DNA of 64,000 nucleotides from assembly GCA_028875055.1 (NCBI GenBank), contig JAPPGG010000045.1:149996-213995 (forward strand), read 5' to 3'. A program made the translations under genes and the position numbers. This document shows positions 42,024 through 51,708 of this stretch, in pieces. The first letter of the stretch is position 1; each line of letters begins with the position of its first letter. The DNA is from Chloroflexota bacterium (GTDB taxonomy: Bacteria; Chloroflexota; Dehalococcoidia; Lucifugimonadales; UBA3495). The notes under the pieces were generated by a model. It did not search any database. It was not told the DNA's origin and saw only the letters and a list, made by a program, of their open reading frames with translations.

Positions 42024-43058
42024 CTCTACGAATCAGTTGCACAACCACAATGGTAGCACAGCGCTTGCGTACTTTCTTGAGGTCAACTTGCAACCAGCTT
42101 TGATATTCCTTTCGAGTCCACCCTCACTCGAACCGCAGGGCTAACGCACTGGGCGAGCCAAAGGCAGCAACAAAAAAAGGGTTTTTCCGTCACTTGATCT
42201 CATTTGTCTTCATTCCTCATTCGAACACTCCCGGCTGACGGCCTGAGAATACGCGAATTGAGCGCTTTAAGGCGGCCATCCGAGAAACTCCCGGACCGCG
42301 ATAAATGGTTGAAGGCGCCTGGCACTTTATTGCTGAGTCCCAGTCAATTGCTGCGAGGGCAGGCACAGACAACGCTAACTGGGGGAAGGGCGGCCCGCAG
42401 GCCGAAGAGCGATCACTTTTCCACGATTGTCGCCGTCGAGGACGGCAAGAGAAAGAGTTTGACCTGCCTTATTCAATGGGTTTACAGGTCCAGCAAGCCG
42501 ACCCACAGAGAAAAATGACTGCTGGCCGGAGGGTTTCGCTACGGTTGTTTCGTCCGTCGCCCTGGTCAGAATGCCATGCTGATAGAAACCCTGAACGGCT
42601 CTCGAGTTCTTTGGCCCGTGTAATGGCACCAGTGAGTGTGTCCCTATTATTGTGGAGGAAAGGGTTGCGGACTGAACAGGGGCGGAATGTCATTGGCGAG
42701 AATCTGGAGGTCAACAGGCGCTTCGTTCGCGTTTACTGGACTCCAAAGTGAGCCGAAATTCAAGCCTCTTCTGGACTAAGAGAAGCTGGCTCTCTTAACT
42801 CCCCAAGAGATGTAGAGAAGGTGGCGGGTGACCTTCCGGGGAGGACGCCTGTATATCGGCATCCGGTGGCTGAGGCATTCAGGTAACGGCAGTTATAGTC
42901 AATGGGCAAACTCAAGGTGAAATGGCATTTGGGCCAACGTATTCCTGGGCCGGCCACCGAGTCGCCAGGGGCGATGGGATGGAAACGGCAGCATGTCGAC
43001 TGGCAAGGAGAATGGTTGTGCTATAGTGGGTATAACTGAACGCAAGGGAGGGTTCACG
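42024..43058. other. One-kilobase region without a supported gene
   Basis: Only short, mutually contradictory reading frames occur. The best is an 84-codon minus-strand frame (42629-42375), preceded in another frame by a readable stretch (SPVNANEAPVDLQILANDIP on the minus strand near 42720). This could be the wreck of one gene with a frameshift, but no family is recognised. No tRNA, RNase P or SRP RNA signature is seen. A TATAAC at 43031-43036 could be the -10 of the small downstream gene. Confidence 0.4.
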
Positions 43059-43277
43059 ATGGAAATTCCTCCTATGCCACCAATCCCGCCCGACCAGAGA
43101 TACTGGCAGGCAGAGTCGGAATACCGCCGGGAGCAGGTCCAGCGAGGAGGGATAGTCTCCGACCTGTGGGCTTCTCTGGAGGTGCTTGGCCGGTTTCTCT
43201 TCAATGTTGCCAGCTTCCCGCTGGGGATGGTGGCAAAAGCATGGCGCAGGCACTCTCAGAAGAACGCTACACGCTAA
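43059..43277 (+). CDS. Small protein of unknown function
   Basis: A 72-residue ORF with a clear ribosome site (AAGGGAGGG, 8 nt before ATG). It opens with a Pro/Met-rich stretch (MEIPPMPPIPPDQRYW), has a charged middle (ESEYRREQVQRGG) and an amphipathic/hydrophobic helix (LWASLEVLGRFLFNVASFPL) ending in a basic tail. It may associate with membrane. I do not recognise a family. The longer in-frame start at 42993 lacks a ribosome site. Confidence 0.5.
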   Translation: MEIPPMPPIPPDQRYWQAESEYRREQVQRGGIVSDLWASLEVLGRFLFNVASFPLGMVAKAWRRHSQKNATR

Positions 43278-43366
43278 GGTGGCCGTTGCCAGTCTTCAGA
43301 GGCCAGCTCTGACACCCGCGGCCCTGACGAGAACGCCCAGCCCGACACGCATACAATCCCCTGCGA

Positions 43367-44455
43367 CTATTCTCCCTGAAGGTCTGAAATCCGCGGGCCC
43401 ACTTCCTCCATGAGCAGTTGCAGGCATTCGTGCTCCCAGTCCGGGTCATCCGGGTCCTGAGTGATGGCCAGCAGGTGACCGAAACCGCCCGTTCGCTCGT
43501 AGAGATCCCGAATACGATCGGCGCACTCCTGGGGATCGCCGACAATCCAGATGTTCTCCATCATGTAGTCCACGTCCAACGCTTCGTCAGGCATTTCCGG
43601 ATCGATCTTGGTGGAATTCAGCAGCCCGGAGCCCTGGCGGTTGGGCAGCTGGTGCTGGACATAGTTGCGACCCAGTACGGCACGGGCGCGTTCCCTTGCC
43701 AGCTCGGGAGTCCGGGCAACAAATACGTCCCGGCCTATCCGCCAGTCCCGGCGGCTACAGTCCTTGCCGGCTTCCTCGGCGCCCTCTTCCACCACCGTCC
43801 AGTGGTCGCGCAGGTGCTGAGGAGCAAGGTTGGAGCTGCTCATGGGAATCCAGCCCCGCTCGCCGGCCACCCGAATGGACCCCGAAGCCAGAGAGGTAGC
43901 CGCGACGCCGATGGGAGGGTGAGGCTGCTGGTAGGGCTTCATATGCAATCCTCGTTCCATGACCGGGTCCAGCTCGGGGGCGTCAACCTGGAAATACTTG
44001 CCGTTGTAGGTGAACTTGCCGTCGGATTCCCAGATCTTGAGTATTACATCCAGAGCTTCTGCGGAACGCTCCCTGACGTCGATGCCGGTGTCTGCTCCCA
44101 CACCAAAGAGCGTCAGGTCGGTGGGTATGGCCCGGTGGCCGATACCCCAGTAGATGCGGCCCCGGGACAGGTGGTCAAGCATGGCTATGCGATGGGCTAC
44201 CTCCACCGGATTGTGAATAGCCAGCAGGGTGACGCCCGTGGCCAGCCGAATCTGGTTGGTCATTGCCAGGGCCTTGGCAATCAAGAGGTCGGGGCAAGGC
44301 GCGTTTTCCCACCGCTCGGTAATATGTTCGCCGATCCAGGCCTCGTGGTAGCCCAGCCGATCCGCCTCAACTATTAGGGCCAGATCCCGATCATAGGAGT
44401 CGGCATAGGTCCGGTAGGGTGGATGCAGAGGCATCATAAAGAGTCCAAATTCCAT
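43367..44455 (-). CDS. LLM-class flavin-dependent oxidoreductase
   Basis: A 362-residue luciferase-like monooxygenase: MEFGLFMMPLHPPYRTYADS at the N terminus, LGYHEAWIGEHITERWENAP with the conserved E-H pair, IRLATGVTLLAIHNPVEVAH and RIYWGIGHRAIPTDLTLFGV. Members of this subgroup are related to limonene 1,2-monooxygenase and alkanal monooxygenases. It needs reduced flavin from a separate reductase; none is adjacent. It is separate from the other two LLM genes in the window and only distantly like them. Confidence 0.92.
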   Translation of the reverse strand: MEFGLFMMPLHPPYRTYADSYDRDLALIVEADRLGYHEAWIGEHITERWENAPCPDLLIAKALAMTNQIRLATGVTLLAIHNPVEVAHRIAMLDHLSRGRIYWGIGHRAIPTDLTLFGVGADTGIDVRERSAEALDVILKIWESDGKFTYNGKYFQVDAPELDPVMERGLHMKPYQQPHPPIGVAATSLASGSIRVAGERGWIPMSSSNLAPQHLRDHWTVVEEGAEEAGKDCSRRDWRIGRDVFVARTPELARERARAVLGRNYVQHQLPNRQGSGLLNSTKIDPEMPDEALDVDYMMENIWIVGDPQECADRIRDLYERTGGFGHLLAITQDPDDPDWEHECLQLLMEEVGPRISDLQGE

Positions 44456-44632
44456 AGCTGCTACTCCCTGATTGGCGTAAATTTCGGGGGCTGCTTAACT
44501 GGCTTGCTTTCGCCACCATTTTAGTTTGGGCCAGGAGACGGGGGCAATACGCCCCGTCAGCAGCGGTGGAGCGGGGGCATGATTACCTATGGCGCCCAAG
44601 CCACCGACGCCGCCTGCAAGGCTCACACGCGA

Positions 44633-45868
44633 TCAGCCGGCCCTTTCGGAAAACTCGGTTCGGGCTGCTTGCACCAGCGCCGGGTCGCGCAGCAAGTCAC
44701 TGGCCGTCAGGCTCAGGGTCTTGGCCACAGTCAGCGCGTTGGACAGGGCCAGGTCGGTGGCGGCGGTAACGCACATGTCCCGGGTATGGGATGCCACCGG
44801 TTCTTCACTGACGGCATATCTCAGTTCGAAGGCCGGCATGAACTGGCTGACGTTACCAAAGTCGGTTGACGCCCCGCTGCCCGGACGGCCAGGAAGGGGA
44901 TCATCCAGCCTGAAGCCGAGAGCGCGAGCGTTGGCGGCAACGGCCTGGGCCAGCACAACATTTGGCTGGACATTCTCGTAGAAGGGATAGAACTCTTCGA
45001 CTTCCAGGCGAGCGCCGGTCATGGCCGCTGCCCCCTCGGCCACCTTCAGCGCCTTGCCGACCACCTCGTCGGCCAGATAGCGGCGGTCCCGACATCGCAG
45101 CATGAAATTGGCGGCGGCAAATTCCGGCACCACATTGGGGGCCATGCCGCCATCCGTTATGACGCCATGGATGCGCACGTCATCCCGAAGGTGCTGGCGC
45201 AGGGCGTCTATGCCGGTAAAGAGGTGAATTACGGCATTCAACGCGTTGATGCCAGCCTCCGGCGCGGCTGCGGCGTGGGCGGCCCGGCCATGGTACATAT
45301 AACGGTATCCCACCATGGCCAGACTCCAGCTTTCCCCCTTTGGGGCGGCAGCGGGAATAATCGTCCGGTTGGAAAAGGGGTGGGAAGACAGGGTAGCGTC
45401 AACCCCGTCAAATACTCCCGCTTCCAGAAGCCGAATCTTGCCGCCACCTCCTTCCTCGGCAGGGGTTCCGATGATCATTACCCGGCCTGGGAGTGCCTGT
45501 GCGCCTGCCTTCAATCCGAGGGCAGCGCCCATGGCAGCCATGGCGATCAAATTATGGCCGCAGCCATGCCCAATCTCCGGAAGCGCGTCATACTCGGCCA
45601 GGACAGCTACTGTTGGACCATCACCGCCTTCACCCTGGATGGTGGACCGGAAGGCAGTTTCGACGCCACCAATGCCTCGTTCCACGGGCAGGCCATTGTA
45701 TTCCAGGAAGTCTGCGAGCGCCCTGGAAGAATAATGCTCCTGGTAGTTAAGCTCCGGGTGGGCGTGGATATCAAGTGAGAGGTCGAAGAGCGCTCGCCTT
45801 GAATTCTCTATAGCGGAATTGGAACGGCCAGCCAGTTCTTCCTTAGGAGCAGAGGGTTGATTGGTCAT
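44633..45868 (-). CDS. M20-family amidohydrolase (AbgB-like peptidase)
   Basis: A 411-residue M20 aminoacylase/amidohydrolase. The zinc motifs are LDIHAHPELNYQEHYSSRAL (about 31-50), AEYDALPEIGHGCGHNLIAM with the metal His/Cys, and GTPAEEGGGGKIRLLEAGVF; the late metal region is GSGASTDFGNVSQFMPAFEL. The dimerisation domain lies between residues about 190 and 310. It hydrolyses an amide bond in an N-acyl amino acid or folate-type fragment, as AbgB does. It faces the same way as the upstream monooxygenase but is 170 nt away. Confidence 0.93.
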   Translation of the reverse strand: MTNQPSAPKEELAGRSNSAIENSRRALFDLSLDIHAHPELNYQEHYSSRALADFLEYNGLPVERGIGGVETAFRSTIQGEGGDGPTVAVLAEYDALPEIGHGCGHNLIAMAAMGAALGLKAGAQALPGRVMIIGTPAEEGGGGKIRLLEAGVFDGVDATLSSHPFSNRTIIPAAAPKGESWSLAMVGYRYMYHGRAAHAAAAPEAGINALNAVIHLFTGIDALRQHLRDDVRIHGVITDGGMAPNVVPEFAAANFMLRCRDRRYLADEVVGKALKVAEGAAAMTGARLEVEEFYPFYENVQPNVVLAQAVAANARALGFRLDDPLPGRPGSGASTDFGNVSQFMPAFELRYAVSEEPVASHTRDMCVTAATDLALSNALTVAKTLSLTASDLLRDPALVQAARTEFSERAG

Positions 45869-46239
45869 TGGCTTTACTCACCTCTTCCGAATGTTTGAGT
45901 GGGCGCGTGCGCTGCGTTGCGGGGTTGGCAAACGGCGGGTGGCAGGAGGGTCGCCAGGAGCTTACCAGGCAGGTCTCCACCAGACCGTATAGCCATTTCA
46001 AGAGAACCTCTCCACAGTGTACGCCCAATTGAGTCCGCAAACCACATTTAAGAGGCGAGACAGACCTGGCGTCCGGGTTGCCAGGGCGAGGGTCCCTTCC
46101 AATGGAACTGCCGGGATTGACTTCCCTGCTGGGCCAGGTTGGATACAACCATCGCTCGGGGGCGGTGTACAGGCTCAGGTCTTGACTTGGGAGTGAAACC
46201 GTTTCAAGCTAGGGTCATCATCATGCAAGGAGTAAGCAT
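45869..46239. other. Divergent intergenic region
   Basis: About 370 nt between the M20 gene and the dienelactone hydrolase gene. No gene recognised. The ribosome site AAGGAG lies at its right end. Confidence 0.35.
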
Positions 46240-46995
46240 ATGTACACCACTGACATGTACGAAGGAATGATTGCGGAGACCACGACGGTACAGGGCCATA
46301 ACGGCGATTCAATCGGGGCCTACATTGCCAAGCCCCTGGGCGCCGGTCCATTTCCCGGGATGGTGCTGATTCACCACGCCCCGGGTTGGGACGAGTGGTA
46401 CCGGGAGACGGCCCGCCGCTTCGCGCACCACGGATACCTGACCATATCGCCCAACCTGTATCACCGGAACGGCCACGGAGACCCATCCGAAGTCGGAGCC
46501 AGGGTTCGTGAGTCGGGGGGCATACCCGATGAACAGGCGCTGGGAGACATCGAGGGCGCATTGCGCTTCCTGCGGACGCTTCCCAATCTCAGCGGCAAGG
46601 TGGGTGTTTTTGGCACCTGCTCCGGTGGCAGGTTGACCTTCCTTTCCGGTTGCCGGATAGATGGATTCGACGCCGCGGTGGAGTGCTGGGGCGGTCGTGT
46701 GGTGGCCGCCGGCGACGACCTGACGGCCAATCAGCCGGTAGCCCCCATAGACTACACCGCCGACCTGTCCTGCCCCCTGCTGGGGTTGTTCGGCAATGAC
46801 GACGCCGCGCCAACTCCGGAACAAGTGGATCAGCACGAGGCAGAATTAAAGAACCACGGCAAGTCTTACGAGTTCCACCGGTATGATGGAGCCGGCCACG
46901 GTTTCTTTTATTACGACCGCCCCATGTACCGCCAGGAGCAGGCAGTGGATGGCTGGGGCAAGGTCTGGGCATTCCTGGAAAAGAACCTGTCCTAG
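46240..46995 (+). CDS. Dienelactone hydrolase-family protein
   Basis: A 251-residue alpha/beta hydrolase of the DLH family. The Cys nucleophile is in GVFGTCSGGR (about 128), the acid in GLFGNDDAAPTPEQ and the His in GAGHGFFYYD, so the Cys-Asp-His triad is complete. DLH opens dienelactone rings in chlorocatechol pathways or cleaves other esters. The ATG at 46240 follows CAAGGAGT. A terminator lies just downstream, so it is monocistronic. Confidence 0.93.
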   Translation: MYTTDMYEGMIAETTTVQGHNGDSIGAYIAKPLGAGPFPGMVLIHHAPGWDEWYRETARRFAHHGYLTISPNLYHRNGHGDPSEVGARVRESGGIPDEQALGDIEGALRFLRTLPNLSGKVGVFGTCSGGRLTFLSGCRIDGFDAAVECWGGRVVAAGDDLTANQPVAPIDYTADLSCPLLGLFGNDDAAPTPEQVDQHEAELKNHGKSYEFHRYDGAGHGFFYYDRPMYRQEQAVDGWGKVWAFLEKNLS

Positions 46996-47026
46996 GCCGC
47001 GCTCGCCATATCTTTTCCAATGCAGC

Positions 47027-47064
47027 AGCCCCTTTCGACACTTGCGCGGAAGGGGCTTCCTGTT
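47027..47064 (+). terminator. Rho-independent terminator
   Basis: AGCCCCTTTCG (47027-47037) pairs with CGGAAGGGGCT (47047-47057), 11 bp with one G-U, loop of nine, followed by TCCTGTT. Confidence 0.65.
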
Positions 47065-47141
47065 GCAGCGCCGGCTGCTTGTTTGACCCCGTTCACAGAG
47101 CAGGGCTATATTGGAACCACTTCCAACGATGGAGGCCAGTC

Positions 47142-48833
47142 ATGACCAGCCCCGCCGATCTCAAAATGACCATTGGAGAACTGCTGGGACGCCAGGCCGG
47201 ACAGTTAGGCGACCGAGACGCACTGGTCCACGTGGACTGGAACATCAGATACACCTGGAGTGAGTTTAAGGAGGAGTGCGACCGGATAGCACGGGGCCTG
47301 ATGGCGCTGGGCATCGGCAAGGGTGATCACGTGGCCCTGTGGGCGACCAACTATCCCGAGTGGGTGGTTGCCCAGTTCGCTACCGCGCAGATTGGCGCGG
47401 TTCTGGTTACCGTCAACCCGGCCTACCGAACCCACGAGCTTGAATATTTGCTGCGGCAGTCCGACGCTGCGGCGTTGATGCTCATCGGCAACTTTCGCAC
47501 GTCGGACTACGTTGGCATGCTTGGGGAGGTAGTTCCGGAGCTGGCTGCTGCAACACCTGGGCAACTGCGGTGTGACAATCTGCCCAACCTCCGAAACGTC
47601 ATATTCATACAGCCTCACGACGGGTCCCCGGTAGATGCGCCGCCGGGCATGATCGGGTGGTCAAGCCTGCGGGAGCTGGGGGAGGAGATCCCATCAGAGG
47701 CGCTGGTCCAACGCGAATCGGAATGTCACCCGGACGACGTGATCTGCATCATGTACACATCCGGGACCACGGGAAACCCCAAGGGAGTCATGCTAACTCA
47801 CCACAACCTGGTGGCCAACGCGGCCTATACCAGGGAGGGCCTCCGATTTACAGAAGAAGACCGGCTCTGCATCCCGGTCCCCTTTTACCATTGCTTTGGC
47901 TCGGTCCTTGGGACCCTGTGCTGCGCCACTGCCGCCGCGGCTATGATAGTCCCCTCCGAGTACTTCGAGCCGGAGAAGGCGCTGGTGGCGGTGGAAAGAG
48001 AGCGGTGCACCGCCATTCACGGCGTTCCCACGATGTTCATAGCTGAATTGGAACACACGGAATTTGACCGGTTCGACCTCAGTTCACTGCGCACCGGCAT
48101 AATGGCGGGATCCCCCTGTCCCATAGAGGTTATGCGCCAGGTAATTGACCGCATGGGCTGCAGGGAAATGACGGTGGGCTACGGGCTCACCGAGGCTGCT
48201 CCCATCATTACCCTGACCCGCGCCGACGATGGCATTGAACGGCGGGTTTCCACCGTGGGCACGGCAATACCCTACGTCGAAGTGAAGATTGTGGACCCTG
48301 AAACCGGCGAGGAGGCGCCGGTTGGCGAGCAGGGCGAATTGTGTTCACGCAGCTTTATGAACATGAAGGGCTACTACAAGATGCCGGAAGCCACGGAAGC
48401 TGCCATTGATTCCGATGCCTGGCTCCATACCGGCGACCTGGCCACGGTGGACGCAGAAGGCTACTACAAGATTACGGGCCGTTCCAAGGACATGATAATC
48501 CGCGGCGGCGAGAACGTTTACCCCCGCGAGATCGAAGAGTTCCTTTACACCAACCCCAAAATTGCGGACGTTCAGGTCATTGGCGTGCCAGACCAGCGAT
48601 TTGGGGAAGAAATCATGGCCTGGGTCATGCTGCGAACTGGACAGGAAGCCACCGAAGAAGAGATCCGGGATTTTTGCCGGGGGAGAATCGCCCACTACAA
48701 GGTGCCACGATACGTCAAATTTGTCAGCGAGTTTCCCATGACGGTGACCGGGAAAATCCAGAAGTACGTCATGCGGGACGTCTCAATCCAGGAGCTGAAG
48801 CTGGAAGGCGCCGCAGAAATAGAGACCGCCTGA
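47142..48833 (+). CDS. AMP-binding acyl-CoA synthetase (medium/long-chain type)
   Basis: A 563-residue acyl-CoA ligase. The ATP loop is YTSGTTGNPKGVMLTHHN (about 204-221), then GYGLTEAAPI, the hinge motif TGDLATVDAEGYYKITGRSK, GGENVYPREIEEFLYTNP and the catalytic Lys in MTVTGKIQKYVMR. It activates a fatty or other carboxylic acid to acyl-AMP, then to the CoA thioester. GATGGAGG before the ATG at 47142 excludes the longer upstream frame. It is followed after 78 nt by the Gfo/Idh gene, likely as one transcript. Confidence 0.94.
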   Translation: MTSPADLKMTIGELLGRQAGQLGDRDALVHVDWNIRYTWSEFKEECDRIARGLMALGIGKGDHVALWATNYPEWVVAQFATAQIGAVLVTVNPAYRTHELEYLLRQSDAAALMLIGNFRTSDYVGMLGEVVPELAAATPGQLRCDNLPNLRNVIFIQPHDGSPVDAPPGMIGWSSLRELGEEIPSEALVQRESECHPDDVICIMYTSGTTGNPKGVMLTHHNLVANAAYTREGLRFTEEDRLCIPVPFYHCFGSVLGTLCCATAAAAMIVPSEYFEPEKALVAVERERCTAIHGVPTMFIAELEHTEFDRFDLSSLRTGIMAGSPCPIEVMRQVIDRMGCREMTVGYGLTEAAPIITLTRADDGIERRVSTVGTAIPYVEVKIVDPETGEEAPVGEQGELCSRSFMNMKGYYKMPEATEAAIDSDAWLHTGDLATVDAEGYYKITGRSKDMIIRGGENVYPREIEEFLYTNPKIADVQVIGVPDQRFGEEIMAWVMLRTGQEATEEEIRDFCRGRIAHYKVPRYVKFVSEFPMTVTGKIQKYVMRDVSIQELKLEGAAEIETA

Positions 48834-48911
48834 TGGAAGGCCGGCAAGCTGGGCATCTTCCAGCCCGCCTGCCAGAAGACGCAGAAATTCCAAACCCAAG
48901 GAGGGCAACCC

Positions 48912-50009
48912 ATGCCAGATAAGATTCGCCTGGGCTTCGTGGGGGCTAACGTAAACTCGACCTGGGCCTCCCAGTCCCATTTTCCAGCCCTGCTGGCCAG
49001 TCCGGACGTGGAATTTACCGCAGTCTGCACAACCAGACCCGAAAGCGCAGAAGAGGCTCGCCAGGCTTTTGGCGCAAAGCTGGCGTTCCACGACTTTCGG
49101 GAAATGGCCGCCTCGCCGGATATCGATGCCGTGGCTGTTGTGGTGCGGGTTCCCGCCCACTATGAACCAACCAGGGCGGCCATCGAAGCCGGCAAGCACG
49201 TCTATACCGAGTGGCCACTGGGCAAGAACACGGCTGAGGCCGTGGAGCTGGCGGATCTGGCGCGGGAAAGGGGTGTGCAAACCGCGGTAGGACTGCAGTC
49301 AAGGGTCAGTCCGGCCCTTATGTTTATCAAGGAACTGATAGAACAGGACTACGTAGGTGAAGTCCTGTCGTGCAGTCTGACCACCATGCGCGACGGCACA
49401 CTGGCCAGGCCGTCCAGCAGGACCTGGCAGCGGGACGCCACCCTTGGGGCGAATACGCTGACCATCGCGAACGGCCACGTGATTGACGCGCTGCGCTTCG
49501 TGGCCGGCGACTTTGCCCGTGTCTCCTGCATGGTAAGCACCCAAGCCCCCCAATGGTATGAGACCGATACGGAGCAATTTGTGGAAGTCACGTCGCCGGA
49601 CAATGTCCGAGTCAGCGGGCAGCTGAAGTGTGGCGCAGCGGCGTCGGTACACGTTGGCGCGGCGCCCTGGGCCGGAAGCGGGTACCGAATGGAGATTTAC
49701 GGCAGGGAAGGGACCCTGGTGGCCACGGGCGCGGTATCATCGCAGCGAGGGGAGATGCTGCGAGTACAGGGAGCGCAGAGGAGCCATGACCTGCAAGAAC
49801 TGGAGATACCAGACCGCTTTTGCTTTGTTCCCGCCGACTTCCCCACGGGTGACCCCTATAACGTGGGACAGATGTACAGCCTGTTTGCCGAAGCGGTGCG
49901 GACCGGAAACAACCGCCTGCCAACCTTTGATGACGCGGTGGAGCTGCACAGCTTTATCGATACTATCCAGGAGGCATCGGACACTGGCAGGGAACTGGTG
50001 GCAGGCTGA
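48912..50009 (+). CDS. Gfo/Idh/MocA-family oxidoreductase
   Basis: A 365-residue two-domain oxidoreductase. The N-terminal Rossmann domain reads LGFVGANVNSTWASQSHFPA, where the classical GxGxxG is altered. The family motif EKP appears as HVYTEWPLGKN (about 95), and the C-terminal domain is beta-sheet-rich. Such enzymes oxidise sugars or their derivatives with NAD(P). AAGGAGGG precedes the ATG. It follows the acyl-CoA ligase gene and ends at a strong terminator. Confidence 0.92.
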   Translation: MPDKIRLGFVGANVNSTWASQSHFPALLASPDVEFTAVCTTRPESAEEARQAFGAKLAFHDFREMAASPDIDAVAVVVRVPAHYEPTRAAIEAGKHVYTEWPLGKNTAEAVELADLARERGVQTAVGLQSRVSPALMFIKELIEQDYVGEVLSCSLTTMRDGTLARPSSRTWQRDATLGANTLTIANGHVIDALRFVAGDFARVSCMVSTQAPQWYETDTEQFVEVTSPDNVRVSGQLKCGAAASVHVGAAPWAGSGYRMEIYGREGTLVATGAVSSQRGEMLRVQGAQRSHDLQELEIPDRFCFVPADFPTGDPYNVGQMYSLFAEAVRTGNNRLPTFDDAVELHSFIDTIQEASDTGRELVAG

Positions 50010-50043
50010 ACCCGATACTCAGGCAAGACATTCGGTCAAAATC

Positions 50044-50080
50044 AACCCAGGGGCGCAGCGTATAGCGCCCCCGGGTTTTA
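50044..50080. terminator. Rho-independent terminator
   Basis: AACCC-A-GGGGCGC / GCGCCCC-C-GGGTT: 12 pairs with one internal A/C mismatch, loop AGCGTATA, then TTTTA. It lies between convergent genes. Confidence 0.8.
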
Positions 50081-50154
50081 GCATCCAATCAGAAACCTGC
50101 GGGCCTGTTCCTTTACTGCCAGGAAGGGGACAAGTCCGTCATTCCCCGACCTGC

Positions 50155-50916
50155 TTACGCCTTGGCTGCTACGGGCTCGTGAGCCTTCAGGAAGCGGCGG
50201 GCATGTGCGACCGTCTGGTCGATATGCTCCTGGGTGTCCTTCCAGGGATAGATGGTGACTTCTGAGTTGGGGGCCAGGCCGGCCACTTCCATTGCCACTT
50301 CATACGGGTGGGCGGGCACGTCGTCGGGCGCAATAAGCAATGGAGTCTGCAGGGACCGGACAAAATCCCGGGTAACGGTGAATACGAAATCCCCACGGTT
50401 GGTGTACATACTGGTCAGGAAGTCGTGCACCATGTCCATAGTGACCTCCGGCCGCTTTTCGCAAAGAGGCGGCCCCCATCCAGTGATGTTGTTCTGGTAG
50501 AACAGGTCGGGGATTTCCGGCCTGAATCCGCTGGGCTGCATCATTGCCGCCGCTACAATTCGGTCCGAAGCGCGACTCAGCAGGTTGTGGATCATTGGTC
50601 CGGCGATGCAGAACCCAATCACCAGGAACTTATCTATCCCGAGGTGGTCCATCAGGCCAAGCTGGTCGTCGGAGTAGGAATCCCAGGGACGATCTATCTC
50701 CAGGGGGCCACTGGACTGGCCGCCGTTGGCATTGCGCAAGTCGGCGGCTATGCATCGGAAGTCGCCCTTGTAAGTCTCCAGGGGATTGAATGGGTGGGAT
50801 GTCCTGAGTCCCTCGATGGTGGAGTTGAGCCCACCACCGGGGATTACCATCAGTGGAAACCCGGACCCCGCCTCTTCGTAATAGATTCGGGTATCGCCTC
50901 TCTCGTAGAACGGCAT
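50155..50916 (-). CDS. Alpha/beta hydrolase with Cys at the nucleophile elbow
   Basis: A 253-residue alpha/beta hydrolase. The oxyanion segment VIPGGGLNSTIEG is at residues 23-35, the nucleophile elbow reads VIGFCIAGPM (G-x-C-x-A-G, with Cys instead of Ser at about 105), an acidic position is in LIAPDDVPAHPYE and a late His in WKDTQEHIDQT. It could be an esterase, a lactonase or a C-C hydrolase. A Cys nucleophile recalls the DLH group. The start at 50916 follows GGAGGGAA; the longer frame is rejected. Convergent with the Gfo/Idh gene. Confidence 0.88.
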   Translation of the reverse strand: MPFYERGDTRIYYEEAGSGFPLMVIPGGGLNSTIEGLRTSHPFNPLETYKGDFRCIAADLRNANGGQSSGPLEIDRPWDSYSDDQLGLMDHLGIDKFLVIGFCIAGPMIHNLLSRASDRIVAAAMMQPSGFRPEIPDLFYQNNITGWGPPLCEKRPEVTMDMVHDFLTSMYTNRGDFVFTVTRDFVRSLQTPLLIAPDDVPAHPYEVAMEVAGLAPNSEVTIYPWKDTQEHIDQTVAHARRFLKAHEPVAAKA

Positions 50917-51708
50917 GGCAATTTCCCTCCGTTTAGGAATGTGACAAGCATATATGGCTGGCAGGCCCGCCGAGGAGTTGAACAGGAGCGCCGGTTCCAG
51001 ATTACGGTGCGGCCACATTCCCCCGCCGGCCCAAGCTTGAATCTAACCCAACCAGGGCTTCAGGGTCAAGCTGGCGGCACAGCCGGAGGAGAACAATCTG
51101 ACCCGGTTGGGGGGGAAGATGGGGAAGATGGGGAGGCAGCTGGCGGAGAGAGAGGGTCTATCTTACTAAAACAATTTTGTACCTGACTCTGATTAAGCTT
51201 TCTAGTTATTTGGAAGCTGTATACCATTCTATGTGCCAATCAAATCCTGGCACATTTCCGACGGATCCTAAAATGGTTCTCATGTGGGCCCAGTATGCTA
51301 ACGGCTTTGAGTGATGATTGGCTGAGTACCATAAGGGGGGCAAGCTTACAGATCAGGACATGGGATGTAAGGACTTACCGACGAAGAAATACCGGGTGCG
51401 ACTGAACCAGGAGGAGGGGAAAGAAATTAAAGGATTGGTGTCCCGGAGCCAATAGCTCCAGCCGCGGATGCTGAGCACCTGATTACTGTGCATTAACCGG
51501 TATAGGGCAGTCAGGGCCCTTACTGAGTCGCCGAGAACGCCGCCCTATCCTCACATCTCACGTTTGACGCCACAATGATGCTACTTCTTCATTGCGAATT
51601 TAGATGGCTCTGTAACAAGGTTTGACGACCTGTGGCTGACTCCTTGTCCTGAACAGAGGCTACTGAGGTATCAGGAAGTATGTCCAGAACGCGACAAAGG
51701 GAGAGAGA
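50917..51708. other. A/T-richer intergenic region with a mobile-element remnant
   Basis: About 790 nt. It contains a G/A-rich tract (51107-51135), a compositional drop to A/T-richer DNA around 51165-51310, and a short IS630-transposase-like fragment (51360-51455). No other gene can be supported. It separates the core-like genes to the left from the accessory stretch to the right. Confidence 0.45.
51360..51455 (+). pseudogene. IS630-type transposase N-terminal remnant
   Basis: A 31-codon reading, MGCKDLPTKKYRVRLNQEEG followed by KEIKGLVSRSQ and TAG. KKYRVRLxxEExxEI...LV resembles the opening of IS630-family transposases. Nothing of the DDE domain follows, so only a scar remains. Confidence 0.45.

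Noticed and set aside
42375..42629. 84-codon minus-strand frame in the 1-kb gap
   Set aside because: No ribosome site, no recognised motif, and the adjoining readable stretch is in a different frame. At most a gene ruin.
51107..51135. G/A-rich tract resembling a tandem repeat
   Set aside because: Only two or three imperfect units of GGGGAAGAT; too short to call a repeat array.
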